Assembly: GCA_037893245.1 (NCBI GenBank)
Contig: JBAIAA010000103.1
Location: 1,240,001-1,304,000 of the forward strand
Source: Crossaster papposus
Lineage: Eukaryota; Echinodermata; Asteroidea; Velatida; Solasteridae
Direction: 5' to 3'
DNA: 64,000 nucleotides
The translations under genes were made by a program, and so were the position numbers. This document shows, in pieces, positions 52,965 to 64,000 of the stretch (positions are counted from its first letter, which is position 1; each line of letters begins with the position of its first letter). Below the pieces are notes generated by a model. It was not told where the DNA came from. It searched no databases and worked only from the letters and a program-made list of their open reading frames with translations.

Positions 52965-54594
52965 GCTGTTAAGAAGCGCCGTGGCAAGTCCTCTCGCCAG
53001 TCAAGTGCCCCAAAACGTGGATCATGCTTCTACTTCTACTGACCCCTCAAATCAAACACGAAATAGATATGCGTTTGGGTATAACCAGTCAGCTACCCAA
53101 GGATGGCCCGCAGCTAGCGGCTCGGACCTACCGACCTATGCTTTGCCTGCGACAGAGCTGGGAACTGGAGGAGAAATTGCCCAGGCCCGAAGCAATCAAA
53201 TGCATCTTCATGCAGCAAATATGGCGGCGCCTAAATGCCTCAGGCCACTCGTTCAGCACTGGCGTTCGAAAGGTTATTTTATTGTCTTATTTTTAGATGA
53301 TGGTTGCAGGGGTCGAACAAATTTCAGGGAGTCGTGTTTGCAGGTTGCTGAATCTGTCAAGGATGACCTCTTGTCAGCAGGATTGGTTCCCAACAAAGAG
53401 AAGTCCCAGTGGGACGCAGTACAGGCCTTAGATTGGTTGGGAATAACTTGGAACGGTATTGAAGGTTCAATAAAAGTCACCCAAAGACGGGTTGTTGATA
53501 TTTTTAAATGTATTGATTCAATTCAAACATCTCTGCCTAAGGTTTCTGCTAGGCAGATTTCTTCCTTGGCAGGTAAGATTACATCCCTTTCCCCTGTAGT
53601 CGGAGCTATTTCCCAATTGAAGTCCAGGTTCATGTACCATGAGGTTATCATTAGAACACATTGGGATAAGGTGTACAGTCTACAGAAAGATAGCAAGGTA
53701 GTAGAAGAAATGTTCTTCTGGAAAAATGAATTATGTTCTCTTAATAAGCGTATGCTTGTTGAATATTCCGTTCCTCAGGTTATTGCATTTTGTGATGCCA
53801 GTCAGTCTGGCTGTGGAGCTTGGTCGTCAGCCTGCGGAAGCATGAAGCTTCAAAGAAATTGGAGCCCACAAGAAAGTTTTAAAAGTTCGACTTGGAGGGA
53901 ATTGAAGGCAGTGGACCTCTCAGTGCGAGCATTTGCGCCAAATTTGTATGGTAAGATAGTGAAGCTGTTCACAGACAACAAAGATGTTGTAGCAATTGTC
54001 TTCAAAGGAAGTATGATTGCAGAATTGCATAGTTTGAGTTTAGACATTTCCAACTTCTGTAGGCGTAATAAGATTACACTACAGGTACAGTGGATCCCCA
54101 GAGAGCGTAACACACTGGCCGATGGTCTTAGTCGAGATATCGACTTTGACGACTGGGGTGTCTCCCAAGATTTGTTTCACTTCATTGATAATTTGTGGGG
54201 GCCACATACAGTTGATAGATTTGCAGATGAACTTAATACCAAATTACCAGTATTCAATTCAAAGTTCTTGTGTCCTAATTCTAACAGGGTAGATGCCTTA
54301 TCCACTAATTGAAATGGGGATAACAATAATTGGTTGGTGCCCCCTATTAACCGGGTTGGTGACGTGTTAAAGCATATACAAGCCTGTTCTGCTGTGGGTC
54401 CGCTAGTGGTACCAGAGTGGCCATCGGCTTCGTTTTGGCCACTTTTGTTTAGTAGTTTTAGTCTACTCCTTTCTCATGTGATCCGATTCCAGGACCCCAC
54501 AAATATTTTCGTTCATGGTCGTAATCAAAATTCAATTTTTGGGTCATCTACATTTACTAGCCCAGTTTTGTGCTTGAGACAAGGGAACGCTTGA
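52965..54594 (+). pseudogene. DIRS-like reverse transcriptase-RNase H
   Basis: A frame of about 540 codons, with one TGA at 54310-54312. Markers: FIVLFLDDGCRG (RT catalytic LDDG, near 53293), LDWLGITWN, and FCDASQSGCGAW (RNase H first Asp, near 53790). Then come STWRELKAVDLSVRAF, FTDNKDVVAI and WIPRERNTLADGLSRD. The C-terminal block reads GPHTVDRFADELN, and after the TGA WLVPPINRVGDVLKHIQACS. This order and these motifs are specific for DIRS-type elements. The N-terminal part before FLDD is short, so part of the RT fingers/palm is lost. The TGA stands where relatives have Trp. No tyrosine recombinase was found downstream. Confidence 0.8.
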
Positions 54595-54737
54595 ATTCCT
54601 AGTTTTGATTGTTTCACCCAAACTGCATAATTTAGTCCACTCAATTATTGGCACCGATTCTGTTGTAGGAGAGCGTTTTTGCTAGAGAGGCATGGCTATA
54701 AGTATAATGTAGAGCCGCTGACAAAACACTAGCCGCT

Positions 54738-54990
54738 TGGCCAGATAGCAGAGCCGAATGGCCAGATAACAGAGCCACATGGCCAGATAACAGAGCCACA
54801 TGGCCAGATAACAGAGCCGCATGGCCAGATAACAGAGCCGCATGGCTAGATAATGAAGCCGTTTGGGTAATACTTTGAAGCTGTTTGGCTACACAGAAGA
54901 GTCGTAGCAAGGGCAGATACCAGCCGTTTGGCTAAGTGGTTAAGCCGCCTGGATAGAACATAGAGCCGTATGACTACATGCAACAGCTGT
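54738..54990. repeat. 21-bp minisatellite, imperfect
   Basis: Unit GGCCAGATAACAGAGCCACA plus T, five good copies at about 54738-54862, then decayed copies (AAGCCG-TTTGGCT words) to about 54990. Confidence 0.8.
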
Positions 54991-55239
54991 TTAGCTGGAT
55001 AGCACATATACAGACAGGGCGCCTGGGTTCTAGTCGGTCCTACAGGTACTCCAACCTTAATTTTGGCTTTAAGACGGTATTTGTCTGCAGCTGGTTTGAG
55101 TTCAGACACCGATGAAGATTTCCTGTTTAGGCCCCTCACCTATTTTAAAACCAGTAATTCACATAAATTACGTTCTGGTAACTTATTCTACACTTGATGT
55201 TTAGAATTGTTCAGAAATGCCCTTTCCTCTGTAGGCTAA
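54991..55239. other. unassigned stretch
   Basis: No gene or clear repeat seen. Confidence 0.4.
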
Positions 55240-55723
55240 AGCCGTGTTCGCACTGGATAAACATTTTGGCTAACTTTACCATGACGCCGGGTAACATTCC
55301 GATGGGTTAATCTTCCAACGGCCCGCACTTCGATTTAATTGACGCGGGTAGAATTGCCGAGACCATGGGTAAAGTAACCGAGCAGGCTTAAAGAGGGCGC
55401 CCTGTGTGACTTATGACCGCGACTTGACGACCGGATCGTCTGTTCCCGACGCTAGCTCTCAACATTATTTTCTTCGTTCAAGTCATTCGACCGGGTGATG
55501 GAAGATTTAACCGAGACGTCGCGTCCGCACTGGATTTTCTGGCTCGGTTAAACTGACCTGGTCAATCTTCCTGGGCACCTTTGGCTCGGTTAAACTACCC
55601 ACGCGGCGTGGGTAAGTTACCTGTGAGAAAAGTTACCCAGGCTGTTCGCACTGGACTTAAAATGGGTAAGTTACCCATTGGCTCGGTTAGTTTGCCCAAA
55701 TTAAGTCCAGTGAGAACAGGGCT
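55240..55723. mobile_element. 484-bp MITE, same family as 59296-59514
   Basis: The left end AGCCGTGTTCGCACTGGAT and right end GTCCAGTGAGAACAGGGCT are inverted repeats. It sits exactly at TTA of the duplicated TRIM tail (TTATTGTCTG follows). The left flank reads TAA, one base different from a TTA duplication. Confidence 0.7.
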
Positions 55724-55907
55724 TTATTGTCTGTGGGGAAAGTTGTATTAAGCTGTATCGCAAGGTATAAATGGGAGTCTGTACAAGTTCAAACTTGCGT
55801 CTGTATATGTTTAGATTACTATTCAATGTGGCATCAAAACTTGCGAAAGCTATTCTGAATTATACTAATATCTTCATGACAAAGTTAATGAAAACAAACT
55901 GTAAAAT
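55724..55907 (+). pseudogene. 3' tail of a second TRIM-NHL copy
   Basis: Closely matches 15388-15572: the last codons (ending KLYRKV, TATAA stop), then 3' UTR. The body of the gene is absent; upstream is the MITE. This is the relic of the TRIM gene of the B-C interval. Confidence 0.8.
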
Positions 55908-57298
55908 TAAGCTTTAAAGGTAGGATACACCATTTGCAGATATCGAAAATATTTAGGCCTACTACCAAACAACATAAGAAACACTGCCCGACGCCGGTTG
56001 AAAACAAACGACGTTTTTCTTGCTTTCCTCGGCATCCGTGATTGTAAAACTTCTAACAGGGCAGATAAACTAAATTTTCTATAACATACAATCTCCCAAA
56101 TCCACTCAGTCGTGGTAATTCAAGCAATAACCAATGGTGTATCCTACCTTTAAGTACTCAATGTACTGTACAAACTGACTTTTACACGCTATTTTTCCTA
56201 TTCTAGTGGTCCAGAAGCGCGGCGCCACCCGGGGTCAACTGACAGACTCTATTATACCGGACGTTAGTATACGTGGCATTAAACAACATACTTTTCCACC
56301 GCAGTACGAGGGAAAACAAAGGAATACTATTTACATGTAATTCTTCATTCATTGTCAATATGATGTATAGCTTCAAATCTATAAAACCCTTTTTGCCAAG
56401 CCAAATTCGTTATCTATCGTGATGCCAAGGACAACAAAACATATTCATGTTGTTTATACGAAGTTACAACTTACCAATTACCAACGTTTCTACATGGCTT
56501 TAAACATACATGTTAAACTAAAATACGAGAAGATATGAGGAAAACAAAAAAACACCAATAATTCTTAATTCATTGTCAATATCATATAGCTTTAAATCTA
56601 CGAATGCTGCGCTCACCTTTAGAGCTTTAAAACAAAAACTTGTATTGGCCGAAATTCATCTATATTGAGGGTATATCTGTTGTACACAAAATCACTCTTT
56701 CAAATCACTGTATGATTGTATTACAAAACAAAGTAGTGGGGTTCTGAGGAATCTGCAGCACCCCAACTTTTTAGATGAGGGTGCTTGAATATACTGGAGC
56801 CCTTCCTAATTTTAGCAGAAAAAAATGCACATCCTGTCATAGAATCATTCCGAAACCTCACCTTGGGTTGCCTCATTTCAGCGGGGAAAAATGAAAATAT
56901 GCGTTTATTTCCCGTCATGTCGGCACTAGATCAGAGAAATCAACCCAAGCCGCGCGCGAGCCGCGCACAACCAATTGCAGGCCAACATTGTGCAGGTACT
57001 ATATAAATTAGCAATAATTACAACATGTATTACAATATATTATCAGTCAGCCCACTGGGCACAATAGGTACAAGGTACAAAAACAGATTAAAGAGGGCAC
57101 ATTGTAGTTACACAAGAGTCTACTGTTAAACACTTTACACTAAAATACCACAAATGTTTAGGTATACATAAGCAAAGAAAAGTAGCAGGCGAGTATTAAA
57201 AAGGACCAAATATCCCATCTGTAACAATAGTAATAGTAATAAGTAATAATTACAAATTAGCAATAATTACGAAATGTATTACAATATTTTATGGGTCC
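55908..57298. other. downstream spacer of copy C
   Basis: Matches 4100-5460 (except the 4436 MITE) and, at 57041-57287, the copy B downstream segment. No gene. Confidence 0.6.
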
Positions 57299-57438
57299 TC
57301 ATTTTAATTCATCCTGTGCGTTTCTTTCAAAACATCGACGATACCACAGAAAGAGAAGAGGAAACATTGGAAGGAATTGCAAGGAGCCTAAGAACATAAA
57401 CGCCGTGGTGTAACTGCCTGTGGTGTCGAACAGCCAAC
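57299..57438 (-). CDS. copy C exon 4
   Basis: 140 bp, acceptor CATATTTCAG, ends NAQDELK and TGA. Confidence 0.8.
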
Positions 57439-59112
57439 CTGAAATATGCAGAAAAACAGACAGGTGCATGAGAGATGACAACAGGTGCCGAAAGGCCAAT
57501 TACAATGTACGCTCGTATAGGTTTGCGCCATAGCGTAGAGGAACACTGCCTCATCCAAACTTGCTCATTAGGCAGGTTAAACAATTTCTAAATAGTTTTT
57601 TGTGGAGAAAGTCAGAAGAAACATTTTATTTCAAATTTGGATCCAATCTGATGATGCAATGCAAACAAAAAAGATTTAAGACAGGGATTAATTGTTTTTG
57701 TTCTAGAAATGTGTACGTTTAATGCAGAGTAAATTAAATCATTTCGTATATAATTATATTACATTTTCTCTAAGCTGTCTTTACGCCTGCCTTAATTATT
57801 TGAAATTCTGAAATCTACACTTAAACAAAACAGTCGGAAAGTGCACACAAATATAAACTGTAATTACAATTTTCTATTATAAAACAGCAAACATTATAAA
57901 TGTCTCCAGCTTACCCGGTAAATAGCCTAGAGTGAATTCCAAGATAGCCACGGTAAAAGATGTCCAACCAAAAGTTCCAGCCAGCAAATCAACACCGAGC
58001 ACTTGCTTGCTGAGAATGTCGGAAAGACAATTGAGGACGCCAGCACACATCAAGATTAGGAGCGATGACGTCATCATTGGCCAATAGGACGTCAGCCAGG
58101 GAGTTGCGCAGTACGACGACGCATAAACCGCTAGAGTGATGGCCGTCAGACCGTAACTCGATACCACTTTACGGTCAAGAAGTAACCCTTGCACCAGTAT
58201 TGCTATTAAACCTCCAACGCCCCCAACTGTTACAAATGTCGCCGCCTCCTGTAAGGTAAATCCATTTGACTGTGCTTGTGAAACGAAATAAACTAACCAC
58301 ATGTCGAAGGCAAACTTTGAACAGCAAGTTAAGGTGGCCACCGACCAGAACCGAAAATCAGAGAAAAGTCGGATATCGAAGATCTCGAACAGATTCTTGT
58401 AAAATGAGGTACAGCGAGAGGGGAGTCGACTTGGGTGTTTTGATATCCCATCGTTTGTTGGAAGCTCTTGGTACTGGTAGCTGCTTGCTGAATCAACGGC
58501 TCCTCCTCGCACTATGAGCGCACCACACACCACTAGATGCATAGAGATGGCGCCTAGCAGCAGCATGGCTCCCGCCCATCCATACACATTTATGAACATC
58601 TGCATGATTGGTGCACAAACGAACAGCCCGATGGGACCGCCCGTGCGTGCAATGCCAGTGGCCGTAGCGTAGTTTGTGGTAAAGCAGCGGCCAATGGTCT
58701 CTTTTAAAAGCACACCGGAAATCCCGAATCCTGCACCTGATGGGGTGTAGTGAAACAATAATAGACAGTCATCATACGCTCATTAGCTTCGTAAAAGTAT
58801 GTTTACATATTAAAGTGAACAAAGAAGTGGCAGAAGCGGGATTTGATGTATGTTTAGATAGGATCATGTAGCCTGAACATCGGGCATTACACGCGTCCAT
58901 GAAAGTTATAGCCGGTTTTACTTATATTCTTATATAAATACTTGGTACATGTATAATAATTTGCTTACCTAGGGGAAGAACGAGTAAACAAGCCAGGTGA
59001 GCAGGCGAGGTAGCAAACGACGCCACGATGACCGAAAAACCAATTATCACATTACACGCCATGATGACGTAGCCGTTGCCGAACCGTCTACCAATCAGCT
59101 TCGACAAAATTG
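57299..59112 (-). CDS. SLC16-like transporter, copy C (exons 2-4)
   Basis: Third copy of the transporter gene: exons 59112-58969, 58736-57915 and 57438-57299, with the same phase-1 GT-AG junctions as copies A and B. All three exons are open and encode the helix-5 block, the cytoplasmic loop, GYLPG|WLFDTTGSY and the C-terminus. Exon 1 is not found between 59113 and 64000. It may lie beyond the edge, since intron 1 is 4.0 kb in A and 8.2 kb in B, or be missing. The protein is very close to copy A before its mutations. Function as in copy B, substrate unknown. Confidence 0.8.
57915..58736 (-). CDS. copy C exon 3
   Basis: 822 bp, uninterrupted; acceptor CCCATCAG, donor GTAAGC. This is the reference for the two lesions of copy A. 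Confidence 0.85.
58969..59112 (-). CDS. copy C exon 2
   Basis: 144 bp, acceptor CACCTGCAG, donor GTAAGC. Encodes ILSKLIGRRFG through LLVLPLG. Confidence 0.8.
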
Positions 59113-59295
59113 CTGCAGGTGGAAATATTGTAACGGAATTGGCTTCAATTTTATATTTTTTGTACATTTTGTGCCCGATAGTGTATAACATGCAAATGTA
59201 CTTTGGTACAAATAGCACCACTTACCATTGGACTTTCTTTGTTAATTTTAGAATATACCATTATTTGTTCAGTTACTTTAAATAGAACCGTCCAA

Positions 59296-59514
59296 AGCCG
59301 CGTTCGCATTGGACTTTTTTGGGTAAAACCTACAGAGAACTTAACCAAATTAAATCCAATGCGGACAGGCGGTAACATTGTCAAATTGTCCATTTTACCC
59401 TCCGCAACAGTAAGATCTACAGGCCCAAGCTTCTAGCGGAGGATTTAACACCATGAACTTTGACAATCACGTACCGTAACATTTGACAATATTAAGTCCA
59501 ATGCGAACGCGGCT
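59296..59514. mobile_element. 219-bp MITE with CAA target duplication
   Basis: AGCCGCGTTCGCATTGGACT at the left and its exact inverted complement at the right, flanked by CAA (59293-59295 and 59515-59517). Copy A has the empty site: CGTCCAAGTTGG near 8208-8219. Confidence 0.85.
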
Positions 59515-60149
59515 CAAGTTGGTTGGCCCGCTGTCGATTAGCCAGTTAATCTCATTATTGTTTGAAGTGACCTATAATTCTCTATTTTGCTAGGGCCAGT
59601 AAACAAGTTTCACTTGTCTTTTAATATTGTAATAATAGTAGAGTCATTGTCCTGGAATCCGTGACCATTTTACGGATACCTTTTTTTCTTGATGGATTTG
59701 ACAAAAAATTTAAGAATAAATTGCTCCTATACACCTCCCAAAAGTGATGGCTAACTTTGTTATAGCACGTTTTTCAAAATGGCCGCCGACGCCATTTTGA
59801 AATACATAAAAAGTGATATCTCTGGAACCAGATGAGCCATAACGATCAATGAGGGGTCATTTCCCACTATTTCCGGCATTACAAATCTGCTAGAATGGTA
59901 TTCATCACGTTTCGGGACCACTGTGACCTCAAAATCCAACATGGCGTCTGGAAGACATCTTGAAAAACAATAAATTGTTATATCTCTGGCACCAAACCAA
60001 ATGAGCTAAAAAGACACGTACGGTGTCATATTTTCTATTAATTCTGGCATTACAAATCTATTGGAATGATTATACATGTATTGACATTCAGGGACTACCA
60101 TTTTATAGATGACTGCTGTCCGCCATCTTTGAAAACGTCAAACTGCAAT

Positions 60150-60394
60150 AGGCCGTATTATTGAACGTTGAGGGCGCTGTGCTCACGGTATTTGGGGGTA
60201 TAATTAAAAGTGATTAGGAGATAATTCACGTCAGTTTAAATATTCTTACAGCTCCAAATTGTTATTCTTTATAATATTCAATTTATAGATAAAGTAAAGT
60301 GACTAAAACTACTTCAATAAACGCAATTTTGCCTGTGTTGGGTACCCAAAAAATGGCGTCTTACAGCGCCCTCATGCGGCCAGAAATACGGCGC
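60150..60394. mobile_element. ~245-bp inverted-repeat insertion
   Basis: Present in copy C intron 1, absent from copy A (CTGCAATTATGACC at about 8822-8835). Short inverted ends GGCCGTATT and AATACGGC, with inner GAGGGCGCTGT/ACAGCGCCCTC also inverted. The target duplication is 2-3 bp and ambiguous. Confidence 0.65.
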
Positions 60395-61134
60395 ATTATG
60401 ACCTCTGCCATCAGACGCTCGTGGTAGGCAAATGAGGTGACATTCTCTTCAATTTCGGCACTATAAAACGTTTTGGAGAGTTTGTTTTTAGTTTTACATG
60501 TATTTGGATCCCTGTACTTTGGGTAATAAATTGACAATTTGTTTTAAATAACACTATTTAACCGGAAGGCTGAGAAAGTGGTGTTTGCGTTGCGTAACCA
60601 CGATGGCTTAACTTGACCAACTTTTCCGCCTGGGGAATGGGGTAACTTTCTCGTTTGAACGCAAGCATGTTTTGGATTATGAACGGAATAACTTAGTATT
60701 TTTACGCCACCGTCTGAACATGCCCCATGTCGAAGCAAAAGACCGACTAGCACAGCATAGAGCAAGGAGTCCTTGCTCTATGAGTACAGCAGTAGTTCTA
60801 CGATGTAGTACAACAAGATTGCCCAGTCGCCGCGGAAATTCTGGATTATATTGGTACCCTGTATTAACGTAGACACATCCTACAATCTTACGTGCACCAG
60901 TACATCACCAAAGAACTCAGCACACCGAATAAAGTCGGCGAAAATGTAAACCACTGCGCAATTTTGCGCATGCGTGTTTAGGCGAAATTTCCCTTTCGGA
61001 GAAGCTAGCACGCCGGAGAAGTGAGACCGCCACACCGGATTGAAGAACAACTCGGCGAGCATTCACAATATTATACTGAAAGTAACCCGGAGAATTGTCT
61101 CAAGGCCGTCGTTAACCCCGAATTTGGTGAGTTA

Positions 61135-61487
61135 ACCCACCTCGCGAGTATAGGGTTAGAAATTACCCGGGTTAAGTGGGGTTTCGACTCGAGGCAGTTA
61201 ACCAGGAGAATATCTAACCAAGAGAAGTGTAGTGTGAACACTCCAAATTACCCGGGTAATATCGGGGTTAAATATAATCTGGGTAACTGCACAGTGTGAA
61301 ACCGGTACTCGGGAGTAGGGTTAGAAATTACCCGGGTTAAGTGGGGTTTCGAGGAAGTTAACCCGGAGATTTTCTAACCCCGAGAAGTGTAGTGTGAACA
61401 CTCCAAATTACCCGGGTAATATCGGGGTTAAATATTTCGTTAACCCCGAGATAACCTGGGTAACTGCAGTGTGAAACCGGTACTCGC
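61135..61487. repeat. two tandem units with ACCCGGGTAA words, copy C
   Basis: Equivalent of 25566-25925. Each unit contains AATTACCCGGG and ends in GTGTGAAACCGGTACTCG. Confidence 0.7.
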
Positions 61488-61489
61488 CA

Positions 61490-64000
61490 TATAAAACTGT
61501 AGTGCAAGTAATTTCAGGAGGGACACTTTGTGACTGGGACACACAGAGAAAACATCCAGAGTTATTGGATGCTCTTGCTGTTTTCTTTCTGTATGTAAGT
61601 TCTGTATTTGCTTGTTATTTTTATGGGTCCGTTCCAGCCATTCCTGTTATCCTAATTTATGAGTTTCTTATACCTGTGCATGTGGCCGGGTTACATTTCG
61701 GTCGGGTATATTTCTGAAGGGAGGGCGTCGCCGCACTGGGGCTATTTTGTTTGTACATTGTATCTATTGATCTTCATTTATATAGACTGGATAGGACACC
61801 GCGTCTAAATGGCGTGCTCGCCCTTGTGCTCGCGCGTGTTTTTTTAAGGATTATGAACGAGCGTGGCCAGTCAGTCCGCAGCGCACGCGTTAATGAGGTC
61901 ATATCCCGAACTTTACTTGCACGGCCGGCATCGCAAATCGGCCACGAGATTTACGCGAGTAATTGCGAGAGTTTGGCAGCTTTGTTTTAACGAACTACAC
62001 GTTGCAAACGGAGCAGTTATTTTCCAAGATGGCGTGGTAAGTGGAAAGCGAACGTTTTTCTGAATCGAATGATAACAAATATGACGAGATTCAGTATGTT
62101 TTTGGCAGAATTTTGTTCACTCGAAGTTAGGGTATGATTTTAAGGAAAATTGTTGTCGTGTGTTTAGTTTCTGCGCCCTGACTGGACTAACAAATATTGC
62201 CAAAAATGATCACTACACATCGATAAAAGAAGCAATGATCTTTCGTTTGATATACAATTTAGCCTGTGGCGACATGTTTCTCATGTATTCTGCGACGATT
62301 TTCGTGCGCGAGTTCAACTTTTTCGGCCATTTCTTTCGGCTTGTACTTACGCAGAGCGTGTATTTCATTATGCACGCAAGCCCATGTAATTCGGGCGATT
62401 CACAATGCATTGCGCCACCAAGCGTTTGACTCAAAAGAGCCACTTTTAAACTTTACGGTCGACCTCTTCCGTATATCATACTGTAGTGAAATATTTATTC
62501 TTCATTGTTCACGCGAGGTACAACACAAACATAAATGTATCCGGAAGCGTCGTTGATTAAAACATTGTTATTTGCAGAACAAAATTGGAACTTTAATCGT
62601 GCGCGTCCAAAAAGACGTAAAAACTGATGAGTTCATGCAAAATGAATGAAGTTTTTTAAACTGATGCCGACTTTTTCCCATGATGCACTGCGGGTATAGC
62701 AGGATTTGCGCCTCCAACGGCAGCTTCTAGGTATTGTGAATCGCTCGAATTGTTTTGTTTTGTGTGGCTTATTTATAATGCTAAAGTTAGGTTATGCCTT
62801 CATGTCATGCATACAAAATGGATTTGTCTTGCATGTATAAAAACGACTGAGGCCTATGTTTTGTTCAAAATTATAAAACTTGTTTAATAGTTACTGCTAA
62901 ACTTCATAGTTTTTATTTGAAACTTGCATGTTATCGCTTACATTAAAGGTAGTATACACCCTTTGCAGTAATCGAAAATATTTACTACCGAATTATTAAG
63001 AAATATCTTACTCATCTAAAAGTAAATAATGATTCTAGGCACCCAGCAAAATGATTGCGTAGTAGATATCCTGTAATTATTCTGAAAAATATAATTTTAT
63101 AAAGAAAAATTGGGTGATGTTCTCTTTGAGATACTTTGTGAGAGAATCTTCAAGGACAAGAGCTAATTATTTGGCCTTCCGTAGAGGCTTCCGACATGCT
63201 AGCGATGGCTGCGGTGGGCATGGCGGTGGGCATGGACATGGGGGTAGACGGCATGACCTACTACCTAGTATAAGAAACATATTGGAAGACAGAAAAGGGA
63301 AGTGCAGTTTTTTTATAAACCAAACTCACAATACAGATATAAATTATTGTAAAAGTTTTTATTTATCAATATTATTGTTATCAATAAATTTTAAACAACG
63401 ACTTCATTTGTCGCTTGTTTTTTTGTTTATTTGGCTGTATACATTGTTTAATGCAGGCGATATTATAATTTTTCAATCACTGATTAGCAGATAAATCCTT
63501 TTCGCTCGAGCTTACAACGAAAGAAATACATGTACAACTGCGTATTGTAATGTGCATGAACTACAAGTTACCACGAAGCCTTTTGCAATGACGTCATTTT
63601 CGACCAATGAGGGCGCAGGAAGACTATGGACTGCCATGGCGGGATGTTCCGTTCGTTACTTTCTTGTGAACGTTAGGATTTTCTGCGCCCTGACTGGACT
63701 AAGTTAAAATCTGTCCCAAATCGACATTGTTTTGATAGAATATGAATGTGAAATTGGGTTGTGGCCACCGCCAGAAAATGGGAAAATCTCGTCATTTTTA
63801 AAAAGTCAATTTGTTAGTTCGGAAGATTTTTTTACGTTATAAATTTCACCCTCTAAATGTCATATAATTTCCAATATAATTGTATAATATGCCGGAATGT
63901 TTTTTATCCAAAAGAAAATATACATAATATTGACAGTCGGTGAATAAAACGGATGTTTCGGACCAAATTCCAGGCGTCGTCACCAGCTCATTAAGTATTC
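61490..64000. other. right edge: probable intron 1 of copy C and unassigned DNA
   Basis: 61498-61770 matches 25927-26160 of copy B intron 1 without the Helitrons. TTCTGCGCCCTGACTGGACT occurs at 62167 and 63680 in direct orientation, so 62150-63700 may be an unclassified insertion. A 126-residue frame at 63114-63494 with a Gly/His-rich run is not recognised. No exon 1 of the transporter was seen. Confidence 0.4.

Noticed and set aside
63114..63494. 126-residue frame with a Gly/His-rich run
   Set aside because: Only 40-60 residues look non-random, no family was recognised, no splice sites were resolved, and the remainder is AT-rich translation of non-coding DNA.

Overview
The window looks like genomic DNA from a repeat-rich animal. 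I infer a marine invertebrate deuterostome, most likely an echinoderm. The clues are AT-rich DNA, phase-1 spliceosomal introns, SLC16 and TRIM-NHL paralogues, DIRS-type and Ty3/gypsy retroelements, Helitrons and many short inverted-repeat elements. The species cannot be fixed from sequence alone. No prokaryotic, tRNA, rRNA or CRISPR feature was found.

The host backbone is a locally repeated two-gene unit: an SLC16-like (monocarboxylate transporter family) gene on the minus strand and a TRIM/B-box/NHL gene on the plus strand. Copy A of the transporter (exons 5740-5879, 6367-7183, 7883-8029, 12079-12277) is a pseudogene with a nonsense codon and a 5-bp deletion. Copy B (21358-21497, 22019-22837, 23066-23209, 31428-31626) is complete and predicts 433 residues. 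Copy C (57299-57438, 57915-58736, 58969-59112) has its last three exons here and no first exon before the right edge. A TRIM-NHL exon (13809-15434, one in-frame TAA) lies between A and B. Only the 3' tail of a second TRIM copy (55724-55907) survives before C.

The rest is mostly mobile DNA. 1-4008: truncated CsRn1-like Ty3/gypsy element. 16022-16785: decayed piggyBac transposase. 18176-19500: gypsy gag and LTR fragment. 20497-21337: unclassified insertion in the copy B downstream region. 24121-25313 and 28647-29881: two 1.2-kb foldback elements. 26158-30463: head-to-tail Helitron-like copies. 32375-48991: a gypsy element with a PNMA-like Gag, whose right LTR is split by a second, very young gypsy element (40867-48449). 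49252-54594: a DIRS-like element with an intron in gag, split by a 3-kb terminal-inverted-repeat element (49936-52964).

Because the transporter unit is present three times, several insertions can be compared with an empty site in a paralogue inside the same window. This gives direct boundaries and target-site duplications for elements at 4436, 20497, 24121, 28647, 59296 and 60150.
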